Notes: generated by a model not told the origin, from the sequence alone. A stretch of 10,870 nt of DNA from Patescibacteria group bacterium (GCA_018821175.1 JAHJMX010000020.1:1-10870); one strand, 5' to 3'; numbered from the stretch's first letter, positions 1 to 6,484 are shown. Translations and numbers: made by a program.

Positions 1-36
1 AAGAGCGCGCAATTGTATCCTGACTTAGTTTCGTAA
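1..36 (+). CDS. possible C-terminal tail of an upstream plus-strand gene
   Basis: Frame 1 is open from the window edge and reads KSAQLYPDLVS before a TAA stop at 34-36. The other two plus frames close sooner. One minus frame is also open here, from about position 59 to the edge, but it has no convincing start (only a GTG at 47-45). If the plus reading is real, the gene would converge on the pilin gene and share the hairpin at 65-98 as a terminator. The fragment is too short to identify, and chance openness cannot be excluded. Confidence 0.2.
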   Translation, partial: KSAQLYPDLVS

Positions 37-55
37 AAATCCAACACGAAATTAG
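25..55. repeat. imperfect inverted repeat
   Basis: TTAGTTTCGT (25-34) can pair with ACGAAATTAG (46-55) around an 11-base loop, giving ten pairs of which two are G-T wobbles. No T-run follows on either strand, so it is not a convincing terminator by itself. It overlaps the end of the putative tail at 1-36. Confidence 0.3.
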
Positions 56-60
56 AAATA

Positions 61-98
61 AAAAAAAGACCCTCATGAGATTTCTCAAAAGGGCCTTT
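61..98 (-). terminator. rho-independent terminator of the pilin gene
   Basis: On the minus strand AAAGGCCCTTTTGAGA pairs with TCTCATGAGGGTCTTT in a nearly continuous 15-16 bp stem with one mismatch, and a run of seven T follows. It lies 22 bases past the pilin stop codon. In the plus direction the hairpin is followed by a T/A-rich stretch, so it may also stop a converging gene from the left. Confidence 0.85.
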
Positions 99-120
99 CT
101 ATATATACTATTTCTTTATA

Positions 121-531
121 CTACACTTCTACTCCTGTTCCAGCTCCACTAATTACAGTGTTTACTAGAGCGAATGAAATCAATACGATAATAATACCGA
201 TGATTGCATACATGATAATTTTCTTAGCTTCTCCAGCTTTTTCATCATTACCTGCAGATGTTACATAAACTATACCTCCGTAGATAATCATTATCACAGC
301 GATAAGTCCTAGAAATCCTAAAAAGAAATTTACGATTTGCAAGATAAGAGTTCTAATAGAACCTTCTCCGCCAGTTGATAAAGCTACATTTGATGGAACA
401 TCTCCAGAAGAGATAAGCTGTGCTCCAGCAGTTGCTCCTCCAAGAGCAGTGAAGGCGATAAGAAGCAATGATGTAAGTCCAAGGACAATCAAAGCTTGTT
501 TAAAACCTTTCTTGAGTAGTGTTTTTGTCAT
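121..531 (-). CDS. secreted two-helix pilin of the type IV secretion pilin (VirB2/TrbC-like) kind
   Basis: The 136-residue protein has a basic N-terminus and a hydrophobic segment (about 12-30) ending in ATAGAQ, which looks like a signal peptide cut near residue 37. Two membrane helices follow (about 63-90 and 105-127), joined by a short charged loop with SAGNDEKAGEAKK. The motif IYGGIVYVTSAGN and this helix-loop-helix layout are those of the small pilins placed in the T4SS_pilin family, which are frequent in CPR genomes. Such subunits sit in the cytoplasmic membrane before being built into a filament, but a role here is inferred from fold only. No secretion ATPase of the VirB4 type or other T4SS gene is in view. 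The gene has its own promoter and strong terminator, so it is probably transcribed alone and possibly at high level. No Shine-Dalgarno site precedes the ATG, and the leader is A-rich. The stop is TAG. Confidence 0.8.
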   Translation of the reverse strand: MTKTLLKKGFKQALIVLGLTSLLLIAFTALGGATAGAQLISSGDVPSNVALSTGGEGSIRTLILQIVNFFLGFLGLIAVIMIIYGGIVYVTSAGNDEKAGEAKKIIMYAIIGIIIVLISFALVNTVISGAGTGVEV

Positions 532-598
532 TTTTATTTGGGTTATTTTTTAAATGAAAACCTTTGAAATGTGTATATATAAATTAAGTTTTCGATAT

Positions 599-627
599 AT
601 TGTAGCAAATTATTGTCAATAAAGCAA
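599..627 (-). promoter_or_regulatory. promoter of the pilin gene
   Basis: On the minus strand TTGCTT (627-622) and TACAAT (604-599) are separated by 17 bases, with TGC directly before the -10 giving an extended -10 (TGCTACAAT). The predicted start near 592 leaves a leader of about 60 bases. A perfect TTGACA (619-614) lies inside the spacer but is too close to TACAAT to serve it; it could pair with TATATC 14 bases on, a poor distance. Confidence 0.55.
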
Positions 628-648
628 CTCCATAGAGGGAGAATTTAC

Positions 649-1536
649 TTATATGTCAATAGACTTGCCGTACTCATCAATGATTATATTTTCAGGAAAA
701 AGCTCTATGTCAAAACGATCCATAACTGTTTTTTTTATTTTTTTTGCAAGTTCTACGACATCTGCCTGAGTCCCAGTTCCATCATTAATAAGCCAATTCC
801 CATGCAAATCAGAAACCATAATACCACCAACGCGCTCACCCTTCAGCCCAGCTTGATCAATCAAATAACCAGCTGATTTATCAGGCGATGGATTCTTAAA
901 AAAAGACCCGGCGCTAAACCCTTTTGGTTGTTTATTTGCCCGAAATTCAACGAAATCTCCTGCATCAACTTCATCTGTCTCTGAAATTTTTGGCAATTTT
1001 AAAGTTACATTAAGTACAATTTCCTTAGTTTGCTTTAATTTACTCATACGATATGAAAACTCGAAATAATCATTTTCAACCTCTTTTACGTTCCCATCTT
1101 TATCCAAAAGCAATGCTTTATAAAGCAAATCTGACATTGAAACTCCGTGTGCACCAGCATTTCCATAAACAGCTCCACCAACAGTTCCAGGCAGCCCTTT
1201 TAATTCCATAACCCCTCCAAGCCCATTTTTTTTAGCCTCAACAATAACAAGAGCAAGTAAAATCCCCGAATCACACATAAGCATATTCCCTTCAACTTCA
1301 ATCTTCTTAGCTTTATTGTGAATTACAAGTCCACGAAATCCTTTATCAGAAAAAACAGTATTAAATCCTCCACCAAAAATAAAATATGGAATATTTTTTT
1401 CTTTAGCATATTGAACTAAAGCAACTATTTCATCTGAACTATTTGCGATGGAATAAAAATCAGCCTTACCACCTATTTTATATGATGTTAATTGTGCTAA
1501 TTTCACATCCAGCTGTATATCCGGTAACTTCCCCAT
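649..1536 (-). CDS. murB: UDP-N-acetylenolpyruvoylglucosamine reductase MurB
   Basis: MurB uses NADPH and FAD to reduce UDP-GlcNAc-enolpyruvate to UDP-MurNAc, the second committed step of cytoplasmic peptidoglycan precursor synthesis. The 295-residue length fits the short type II MurB. The FAD domain begins with YKIGG (19-23) and FGGGFN (54-59), followed by GLPGTVGGAVYGNAGAHG (114-131). FSYRMS (160-165) carries the expected Tyr-Arg pair. SAGSFFKNP (208-216) supplies the catalytic Ser211, and PEN (281-283) supplies the C-terminal catalytic Glu282. The usual GGGSN loop is GGGFN here and the usual PEV is PEN; both are substitutions rather than losses of the catalytic residues. The start at 1536 fits the family N-terminus (about 18 residues before IGG). 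No Shine-Dalgarno site is seen; a TATATT/TATTAT box at 1588-1595 could be its -10, without a recognisable -35. It diverges from the tRNA pair. Confidence 0.95.
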   Translation of the reverse strand: MGKLPDIQLDVKLAQLTSYKIGGKADFYSIANSSDEIVALVQYAKEKNIPYFIFGGGFNTVFSDKGFRGLVIHNKAKKIEVEGNMLMCDSGILLALVIVEAKKNGLGGVMELKGLPGTVGGAVYGNAGAHGVSMSDLLYKALLLDKDGNVKEVENDYFEFSYRMSKLKQTKEIVLNVTLKLPKISETDEVDAGDFVEFRANKQPKGFSAGSFFKNPSPDKSAGYLIDQAGLKGERVGGIMVSDLHGNWLINDGTGTQADVVELAKKIKKTVMDRFDIELFPENIIIDEYGKSIDI

Positions 1537-1610
1537 AAGTATGAAAAATTTAAAATCATTTTTGTTTTAGCCCTAATTTACGTTCACATAATATATCAAA
1601 AAAGAAAAAA

Positions 1611-1640
1611 TTGACAGTAATGAAGTTTTTAAAGTATCAT
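1611..1640 (+). promoter_or_regulatory. promoter of the tRNA-Thr/tRNA-Tyr unit
   Basis: A perfect TTGACA (1611-1616) is followed after 18 bases by TATCAT (1635-1640). The predicted start near 1647 lies about 60 bases before the tRNA-Thr gene, leaving a 5' leader for processing. It stands nearly back to back with the upstream region of murB. Confidence 0.65.
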
Positions 1641-1705
1641 CGTCCATGCATTGAAAAAGTGTAATGCTGACCTTTTGACAAAACTATTGATTCGCCTTTA
1701 ATTAA

Positions 1706-1782
1706 GCCACCTTAGCTCAGTTGGTTAGAGCGGCTGTCTTGTAAACAGCAGGTCTTCGGTTCGATTCCGAAAGGTGGCTCCA
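1706..1782 (+). tRNA. tRNA-Thr (anticodon UGU)
   Basis: The full cloverleaf is visible. The acceptor stem is GCCACCT/AGGTGGC, the D stem GCTC/GAGC, the anticodon stem GCTGT/ACAGC with loop CTTGTAA (anticodon TGT at 1740-1742), and the T stem TTCGG/CCGAA around TTCGATT. CCA is encoded at 1780-1782. The discriminator base is T (1779) rather than the A seen in E. coli tRNA-Thr. It decodes ACA, and by wobble or modification possibly other ACN codons. Confidence 0.97.
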
Positions 1783-1794
1783 TTTTGTATATGT

Positions 1795-1881
1795 GGGTAG
1801 GTGGCGGAGTGGTCAATCGCAGCAGACTGTAAATCTGCCGGCTTTATGCCTACGAAAGTTCGAATCTTTCCCTGCCCACCA
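1795..1881 (+). tRNA. tRNA-Tyr (anticodon GUA)
   Basis: The acceptor stem is GGGTAGG/CCTGCCC with one T-G wobble. The D stem has three pairs (GCG/CGC). The anticodon stem GCAGA/TCTGC encloses CTGTAAA, with anticodon GTA at 1829-1831. A long variable arm (GGC/GCC around TTTAT) marks it as a class II tRNA, as expected for bacterial tRNA-Tyr. The T stem is GAAAG/CTTTC, the discriminator is A, and CCA is encoded (1879-1881). It starts 12 bases after tRNA-Thr and is surely cotranscribed with it. Confidence 0.97.
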
Positions 1882-1888
1882 TTAAATT

Positions 1889-1916
1889 GTCCTGGATAAA
1901 TTCCAAGACTTTTTTT
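1889..1916 (+). terminator. rho-independent terminator of the tRNA unit
   Basis: GTCCTGGA (1889-1896) pairs with TCCAAGAC (1902-1909) with one C-A mismatch and a five-base loop, followed by seven T (1910-1916). It starts 8 bases after the tRNA-Tyr CCA. In the minus direction the stem is not followed by a T-run, so it is a poor terminator for the converging RNase J gene. Confidence 0.75.
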
Positions 1917-1933
1917 GTATAAAAACAATCATT

Positions 1934-4081
1934 TTATTTAACTTCGATAACTGTCACAATAACCAAAGGCCTTCTTTCGAGCTGCCTATGAGTGAATTTG
2001 TTGATAACTGAAGTGAAATATTCTTTGATATTTTGGCTACCTGGCTGAGGATGTTTATCCAACATTACTTTATATTTTTCTTTAATCTTATTCTTAAGAT
2101 CAATCAAAATTTTGTCTGCTTCATTTTGATAAATAAATCCTCGAGTTTCAATCATTGGTCCTCCAAAAAGTTTACGGCTTTTACCTTGGACTTGCAATGT
2201 GACAACAACAACACCATTTTCCGCCAAAGTTTGCCTATCCATAATAACGCGTGCTCCAATATCTCCAGTTCCTTTTCCATCTACCAGAATGTAATTGGTT
2301 TCAGCTTTATCTTTTGCAACAGAAACCTGTCGATTTTTAAGCTCTAAGATGTCACCATTATTTATCATAATTGCATTTTGCTTGCGTATTCCAACCTCAT
2401 GCCCAAGCTCTTTGTGCGCATATCTCATATGATATTGCCCATGCACAGGAACTAGATATTTTGGTTTTACGTAGCGAAGCATTTCTTTCAAATCCTCGGC
2501 AGCTCCATGTCCAGAAGTATGAACATCCATAATTTTATTATATATAACCCGAGCTCCAAGCTTAGTTAAATTATCAATAACTGTAAAAATTGCACGTTCG
2601 TTCCCAACAATTGGGGTCGCAGAAATCACAACTGTATCCCCTTCGCGAATACGAACATGTTTGTGATTATTCAAAGCAATACGCGTCAATGCAGACACAG
2701 CTTCTCCTTGGCTTCCTGTCGTCAAAATCAAAGCATTACTAGGTTTAGTTTTTTCTGCTTCTCGAATGTCAAAAATCAAATCATTTGGGATTTTCAAATA
2801 TCCAAGTCTTGTAGCAATTTCAATATTGTCATTTAAGCTTCGCCCACTAGTAAACACTTTCTTTTTATGACGTTTTGCTGAATTGAGAATTTGTTGAATT
2901 CGTCCAATTAAGGATGAAAACGAAGCGATAATAATTCGCCCTGTTGCCTCTTGTATTATTTTGTCGAGAGTTTCACCTATATATTTTTCAGAAACCGTTT
3001 TCCCTGGTTTTAATGCATTTGTACTATCAGAAAACATTAACGTAACATCACTTTTACCAAGCTTACGAAGTTTATCGTAATCTGCAGGGATTTGATCTGC
3101 TGGCGTTAAATCGAACTTAAAATCTCCAGTATGTACGATTTTCCCTTCAGGAGTTTCGATAACAACACCTACACCATCCGGGATACTATGATTTACTCTA
3201 AAAAAATTACATTTGAATGCACCAATTTTGAGAGTGTCGTCTGGATTGATTACATTCATTATAGTGTCTTTTTGGATGCCAAATTCTTCAATACGCTTTT
3301 GTACAAGCCCCATTGTCAGCTTTGTCCCATAAAGTTTTGGGAATCCAAGTCGTGGCAAAATATAAGGTATTCCACCAATATGATCTAAATGCCCATGTGT
3401 TAAAATTACGGCCTTAATATTTTTTTTCTTTTTCTCAAGATAACTAATATCTGGAATCACATAATCTACTCCAAACATATCTTCTTCTGGGAATTGAAAT
3501 CCCATATCTATAATAATAATGTCGTTTTCATATTCAATTACCATCATATTTTTTCCAACTTCATCCAAACCTCCCAAAGGGATTATTCTCACTTTCCCTT
3601 TTGAATTATTTTGGACCATTGGCCTCTGTACAATTGGCTTAAGTGCAATTGTTCTTTGCTTCGCTTGGGCTTGTCCTTGTCCTTGCAAAACTTGCCTTTC
3701 TTGAAAAGGTTTTCGCGCCTTCAAATTACTATGGCTAAACTTTCGCCCTTGTTGTTTTTGTTGGTTTTGTTGGTTTTGATTATTTTGCGAAACTGGTTTT
3801 TGCGATTTTGACGCAAATGGTTTTTGAGCAGGGTCTTGATTCCGGTTTTGGCCTTGTTGTTGGCCTTGATTTTGACCTTGTTTGTGCCCTGTTTTTTTCT
3901 TAGTTTGTTTATACGAATTTACATTTTTATCGTATTTTACATATTTTTTCTTCTTTTTTGCAGGATTTTTATTCCCGGCATACGAAGAAACTACCTTCTC
4001 GCCTGAAGGTTCTTGGATTTTTTTTGGCGACGCCGTATCTTGAAGTTTTTCCTCAATCCAGCGATCTAACGCATCATTCAT
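1934..4081 (-). CDS. rnj: ribonuclease J with a long basic Q/N-rich N-terminal extension
   Basis: RNase J is a metallo-beta-lactamase/beta-CASP ribonuclease with 5'-to-3' exonuclease and endonuclease activity in mRNA decay and rRNA maturation. The enzyme proper begins near residue 162 with VRIIPLGGLDEVGKN. The zinc ligands are visible in HGHLDH (229-234), NHSIPD (297-302) and HTGD (317-320). SDSTN (351-355), HTSGHG (521-526) and PVHGQYHM (545-552) complete the beta-CASP and second MBL parts, and a C-terminal domain runs to residue 715. The catalytic part is about 555 residues, the normal family length. Residues 1-160 are extra: a short acidic helix-like start, a lysine run (42-46), then Q/N/K-rich low complexity. 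The extension keeps one frame with no stop and the ATG at 4081 follows a good promoter, so it is probably translated. No Shine-Dalgarno site is visible. The next gene in its direction is murB; the tRNA pair between them lies antisense. Confidence 0.95.
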   Translation of the reverse strand: MNDALDRWIEEKLQDTASPKKIQEPSGEKVVSSYAGNKNPAKKKKKYVKYDKNVNSYKQTKKKTGHKQGQNQGQQQGQNRNQDPAQKPFASKSQKPVSQNNQNQQNQQKQQGRKFSHSNLKARKPFQERQVLQGQGQAQAKQRTIALKPIVQRPMVQNNSKGKVRIIPLGGLDEVGKNMMVIEYENDIIIIDMGFQFPEEDMFGVDYVIPDISYLEKKKKNIKAVILTHGHLDHIGGIPYILPRLGFPKLYGTKLTMGLVQKRIEEFGIQKDTIMNVINPDDTLKIGAFKCNFFRVNHSIPDGVGVVIETPEGKIVHTGDFKFDLTPADQIPADYDKLRKLGKSDVTLMFSDSTNALKPGKTVSEKYIGETLDKIIQEATGRIIIASFSSLIGRIQQILNSAKRHKKKVFTSGRSLNDNIEIATRLGYLKIPNDLIFDIREAEKTKPSNALILTTGSQGEAVSALTRIALNNHKHVRIREGDTVVISATPIVGNERAIFTVIDNLTKLGARVIYNKIMDVHTSGHGAAEDLKEMLRYVKPKYLVPVHGQYHMRYAHKELGHEVGIRKQNAIMINNGDILELKNRQVSVAKDKAETNYILVDGKGTGDIGARVIMDRQTLAENGVVVVTLQVQGKSRKLFGGPMIETRGFIYQNEADKILIDLKNKIKEKYKVMLDKHPQPGSQNIKEYFTSVINKFTHRQLERRPLVIVTVIEVK
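3602..3961 (-). other. low-complexity segment encoding the basic Q/N/K-rich tail of RNase J
   Basis: Residues 41-160 of RNase J are dominated by Lys, Gln, Asn and Gly. They contain short imperfect repeats of the types QGQ, GQNQGQ and QNQQNQQ, with few hydrophobic residues until about 145. The DNA shows matching near-repeats (TTGTTGGTTTTGTTGG on the plus strand near 3760-3775). It is likely disordered and RNA- or partner-binding, which is inference from composition. Confidence 0.7.
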
Positions 4082-4143
4082 ATTTGATTTTTATTGTGTT
4101 CTTACAAAAAATTCTACTTTGTCCTAGTCGAGTTCTTTGTTCC

Positions 4144-4172
4144 ATTGTAGCATTTCTTGGACAAAACAGCAA
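4144..4172 (-). promoter_or_regulatory. promoter of the RNase J gene
   Basis: On the minus strand TTGCTG (4172-4167) and TACAAT (4149-4144) are 17 bases apart, with TGC before the -10 (extended -10). The predicted start near 4137 gives a leader of about 56 bases. The arrangement closely copies the pilin promoter. Confidence 0.6.
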
Positions 4173-4210
4173 ATTTGCAGATAAATAGAGATTTATTCAC
4201 ACTTTGTGAT

Positions 4211-4239
4211 TTGGAAAATTATTCCATGTAATGTAATAT
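4211..4239 (+). promoter_or_regulatory. candidate promoter of murD
   Basis: TTGGAA (4211-4216) and TAATAT (4234-4239) are 17 bases apart. An alternative pairing is TTGTGA (4204-4209) with TGTAAT (4227-4232), also 17 apart. A start near 4246 would give a leader of about 14 bases and would exclude the upstream GTG at 4206 as start codon. It diverges from the RNase J promoter. Confidence 0.45.
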
Positions 4240-4246
4240 TTCCCCT

Positions 4247-4251
4247 GGAAG
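4247..4251 (+). promoter_or_regulatory. ribosome binding site of murD
   Basis: GGAAG sits 8 bases before the ATG at 4260. It is the only Shine-Dalgarno-like site in front of any gene in the window, and it decides the murD start in favour of 4260 over GTG 4206 and ATG 4281. Confidence 0.45.
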
Positions 4252-4259
4252 TAAACATT

Positions 4260-5663
4260 ATGTTATATATCGAACAGTTTATGAATAAAAAAATTCACGA
4301 TATTTTAAATAAAGAAAGTAAAATCGCAATACTCGGCATGGGGATTGAAGGAATTGCAATCAAGGATTATTTGAAAAAACATGGATACTTGAATTTAACT
4401 TTATGTGATCAGAAAAACGATTTAGCTATATATTCACATGATTTTTCTTTAAAAACTGGCGAAAAGGCCTTTAAGGATTTGAGTGAATTTGATGTTATTT
4501 TCAGAAGTCCGGGTATACACAAAGATCACACTGAAATTTTAAAAGCGCGTAAAAATGGTGCAATAATAACAAGTGCAACAAAAATATTTTTTGAAATTTG
4601 CCCATGCGAAATTGTTGGCATTAGTGGAACTAAGGGTAAAGGGACAACCTCAAGTTTAATTTATGAAATTTTAAAAGCTGCTGGCCGTGACGTTTATCTT
4701 GGTGGAAATATTGGCGAATCACCATTGACTTTTGCTGATGATTTAAATGAAAAATCAATTGCCATACTTGAAATGTCGAGTTTCCAATTGCATGATTTGG
4801 ATCAAAGTCCACATATTGCAATTTTACTTAATACGACACAAGATCATCTGGATTATCATGCTGATATTGATGAATATTTGAGTGCAAAAAAGTCGATTGT
4901 TAGTCACCAAAAAAAAGAAGATTTTGCGATTTTCAATTCTGATTATTCTTATGCCAAGGACTATTCAGGGCTTACATCAGCAAAAACTCTTTGGGTTAGC
5001 AGGAAACAAATCGGTATAGAAGGAGGATATCTCGATGGTGACAAAATTATGTTAAATATCAACGGGGATAAACATGTAATTGGGGATAAAAATAATGTTG
5101 GTTTAATTGGGCCACATAACATTGAGAATATTTTGCCAGCAAGTTTAGCATGTAAAATTCTCGGAGTTAACGATGGAATAATCTCAAAAACAATAAAGAA
5201 TTTTAAAGGATTGCCGCATAGGCTCGAATTTATTAAGAAAGTTGATGGCGCTTCATATTACAACGATTCTTTCTCAACCACGCCTGAAACCTGCATAGCC
5301 GCAATCAGATCTTTCTCGGAACCCCTTATATTAATTGCAGGAGGCAGCGAAAAATACTCGAATTTTACTGAACTTGGACAAGCAATTATTGAACAAGAAA
5401 ATCTCAAAACTGTTATTTTGATGGGAGAAACTAGCCCGCGAATTTTTGCATCAATTCAAGAAGCCTATGGGAAAACAAATTTGGACAGTTTACCAGTCGA
5501 AATAATCCGTGTTAACAATTATGAAGAAGCTTTTAATTTAGCGCATCAAAAAGCTAAAAACAATTCAGTTGTGCTGCTTTCCCCAGCATCTGCAAGTTTT
5601 GATATGTTTGAAAACTATAAAGTTAGAGGAAAAACGTTTATAAAATGGGTTGAATCACTTTAA
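4260..5663 (+). CDS. murD: UDP-N-acetylmuramoylalanine--D-glutamate ligase MurD
   Basis: MurD adds D-glutamate to UDP-MurNAc-L-Ala using ATP in the cytoplasm. From the ATG at 4260 the protein has 467 residues, close to the family norm. The N-terminal nucleotide-substrate domain opens with AILGMGIEG (about 23-31). The central Mur ligase domain has the ATP loop GTKGKGTTS (123-131), SSFQL (173-177), NTTQDHLDYH (191-200), a likely carbamylated Lys in SAKK near 209-210, and NIENILPAS (287-295). The C-terminal domain has LPHRLE (318-323), NDSFSTTPE (335-343) and SPASASFDMF (441-450). E. coli has NDSK where this protein has NDSF. The frame is open back to a GTG at 4206, but that would overlap the promoter. 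The start at 4260 has GGAAG in front. ftsE follows 57 bases downstream with its own promoter. murD is not in a dcw cluster here. Confidence 0.95.
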   Translation: MLYIEQFMNKKIHDILNKESKIAILGMGIEGIAIKDYLKKHGYLNLTLCDQKNDLAIYSHDFSLKTGEKAFKDLSEFDVIFRSPGIHKDHTEILKARKNGAIITSATKIFFEICPCEIVGISGTKGKGTTSSLIYEILKAAGRDVYLGGNIGESPLTFADDLNEKSIAILEMSSFQLHDLDQSPHIAILLNTTQDHLDYHADIDEYLSAKKSIVSHQKKEDFAIFNSDYSYAKDYSGLTSAKTLWVSRKQIGIEGGYLDGDKIMLNINGDKHVIGDKNNVGLIGPHNIENILPASLACKILGVNDGIISKTIKNFKGLPHRLEFIKKVDGASYYNDSFSTTPETCIAAIRSFSEPLILIAGGSEKYSNFTELGQAIIEQENLKTVILMGETSPRIFASIQEAYGKTNLDSLPVEIIRVNNYEEAFNLAHQKAKNNSVVLLSPASASFDMFENYKVRGKTFIKWVESL

Positions 5664-5678
5664 TTCTAAACTTATAGT
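5650..5678 (+). promoter_or_regulatory. candidate promoter of ftsE
   Basis: TTGAAT (5650-5655) lies inside the last codons of murD, and TATAGT (5673-5678) follows after a 17-base spacer. The predicted start near 5685 leaves a leader of about 36 bases that contains the paired repeat at 5692-5710. Read-through from murD is also possible, since no terminator is seen between the genes. Confidence 0.5.
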
Positions 5679-5691
5679 GTTGTCGTCAAGT

Positions 5692-5710
5692 TCACGAAAT
5701 CTCACGAAAT
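5692..5710 (+). repeat. paired 9-bp direct repeat in the ftsE leader
   Basis: TCACGAAAT occurs at 5692-5700 and again at 5702-5710, a 10-base period (one helical turn), 10 bases before the ftsE ATG. The spacing fits a protein-binding site or a translational element, but no known operator was recognised. Confidence 0.5.
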
Positions 5711-5720
5711 TAATTTTCAT

Positions 5721-6398
5721 ATGATTATTTTTGATCAAGTTCACAAGCATTATGGAGACAAAACAATATTAGATGATATTTCTTTAGTAATTGAACCTCA
5801 AGAATTCATTTCTCTAATCGGCCCTTCTGGAGCCGGAAAATCGACTTTGATATATTCTCTTATCGGATCTGAAAAAATCACTAATGGGAAAATTTTTGTC
5901 GATGATTACAGTGTGCATTCAATGTCTGAAAAAGCATTACAAATGTATCGCCGTAAACTTGGAATTATTTTTCAAGATTATAAATTGCTTACACAGAAAA
6001 ATGTATTTGAGAATGTTGCATTCGCACTTGAAGCTTGTGGATTTTCAAAAGAATTTATAAAAAACCGCGTTGATGAAGTTTTGAAAATTGTTGGATTGCA
6101 TGAACAATCATCACAATTCCCATATCAACTTTCTGGTGGAGAACAGCAAAGAACAGCTATTGCGAGAGCTTTAGTGCATGATCCGAAATTAATCATTGCC
6201 GACGAGCCAACTGGGAATTTAGACCCAGATACAGCGTCTGATATTTTGGATTTGCTTTTAGAAATAAACAAAAGTGGGGCAACAATTTTATTTGCAACTC
6301 ACAATAAAAATCTTGTGGATAAAGTTCAAAGACGCGTTATAAGACTTGAAGACGGGAAAATCACAAGCGACAAATTCCATGGAGGATACGACAAATAA
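5721..6398 (+). CDS. ftsE: cell division ATP-binding protein FtsE
   Basis: FtsE is the cytoplasmic ATPase of the FtsEX complex, which couples ATP hydrolysis at the division ring to activation of peptidoglycan hydrolases. The 225-residue length is typical. It has Walker A GPSGAGKST (34-42), Q-loop Gln85 in IIFQDYKLL, signature LSGGEQQ (137-143), Walker B LIIADEP (157-163), the D-loop region GNLDPDT, and H-loop His194 in ATHNK. FQDYKLL, NVFENVAFAL and the ending RRVIRLEDGKI separate FtsE from LolD/MacB-like relatives. The membrane partner ftsX, normally the next gene, is absent: 187 noncoding bases and then dprA follow. FtsX may be encoded elsewhere, or the protein may work with another permease. 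There is no Shine-Dalgarno site; the ATG at 5721 matches the family N-terminus. Confidence 0.92.
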   Translation: MIIFDQVHKHYGDKTILDDISLVIEPQEFISLIGPSGAGKSTLIYSLIGSEKITNGKIFVDDYSVHSMSEKALQMYRRKLGIIFQDYKLLTQKNVFENVAFALEACGFSKEFIKNRVDEVLKIVGLHEQSSQFPYQLSGGEQQRTAIARALVHDPKLIIADEPTGNLDPDTASDILDLLLEINKSGATILFATHNKNLVDKVQRRVIRLEDGKITSDKFHGGYDK

Positions 6399-6441
6399 CC
6401 AATTTGAATCCAAGAAAATATAGCGTTGAACATGTAGTTTG

Positions 6442-6476
6442 AAAAAACACCTATAAATCAAATTATATGTTTTTTT
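6442..6476 (+). terminator. weak candidate terminator or AT-rich hairpin after ftsE
   Basis: AAAAAACA (6442-6449) pairs with TGTTTTTT (6468-6475). After a CC bulge, TATAA (6452-6456) pairs with TTATA (6463-6467) around a six-base loop. The T-run is part of the 3' arm. The stem is almost all A-T, so termination would be weak. AAAACAC (6444-6450) could instead pair with GTGTTTT (6481-6487), giving a mutually exclusive structure. Confidence 0.35.
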
Positions 6477-6484
6477 AAATGTGT

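Noticed and set aside
25..55. Inverted repeat near the left edge as a terminator
   Set aside because: Neither strand has a T-run after it; the hairpin at 65-98 is the real terminator.
613..876. 87-residue plus-strand ORF overlapping murB
   Set aside because: It is antisense to conserved murB sequence, has Phe/Ile/Cys-rich shadow composition and no family resemblance.
1675..1703. Second TTGACA followed by TTAATT before tRNA-Thr
   Set aside because: Its start site would fall inside the tRNA gene; the TTGACA/TATCAT pair at 1611-1640 is better placed.
1725..1928. 67-residue minus-strand ORF across both tRNA genes
   Set aside because: It is antisense to two complete tRNA cloverleafs and is a well-known type of spurious tRNA-antisense ORF.
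3519..4188. Several plus-strand ORFs antisense to the RNase J N-terminus
   Set aside because: They are open because the opposite strand encodes Lys/Gln/Asn repeats with few stop complements; they overlap each other and have no start signals.
4206..4259. Upstream GTG start for murD adding 18 residues
   Set aside because: It lies inside the candidate promoter and has no ribosome site, while ATG 4260 has GGAAG and fits the family length.
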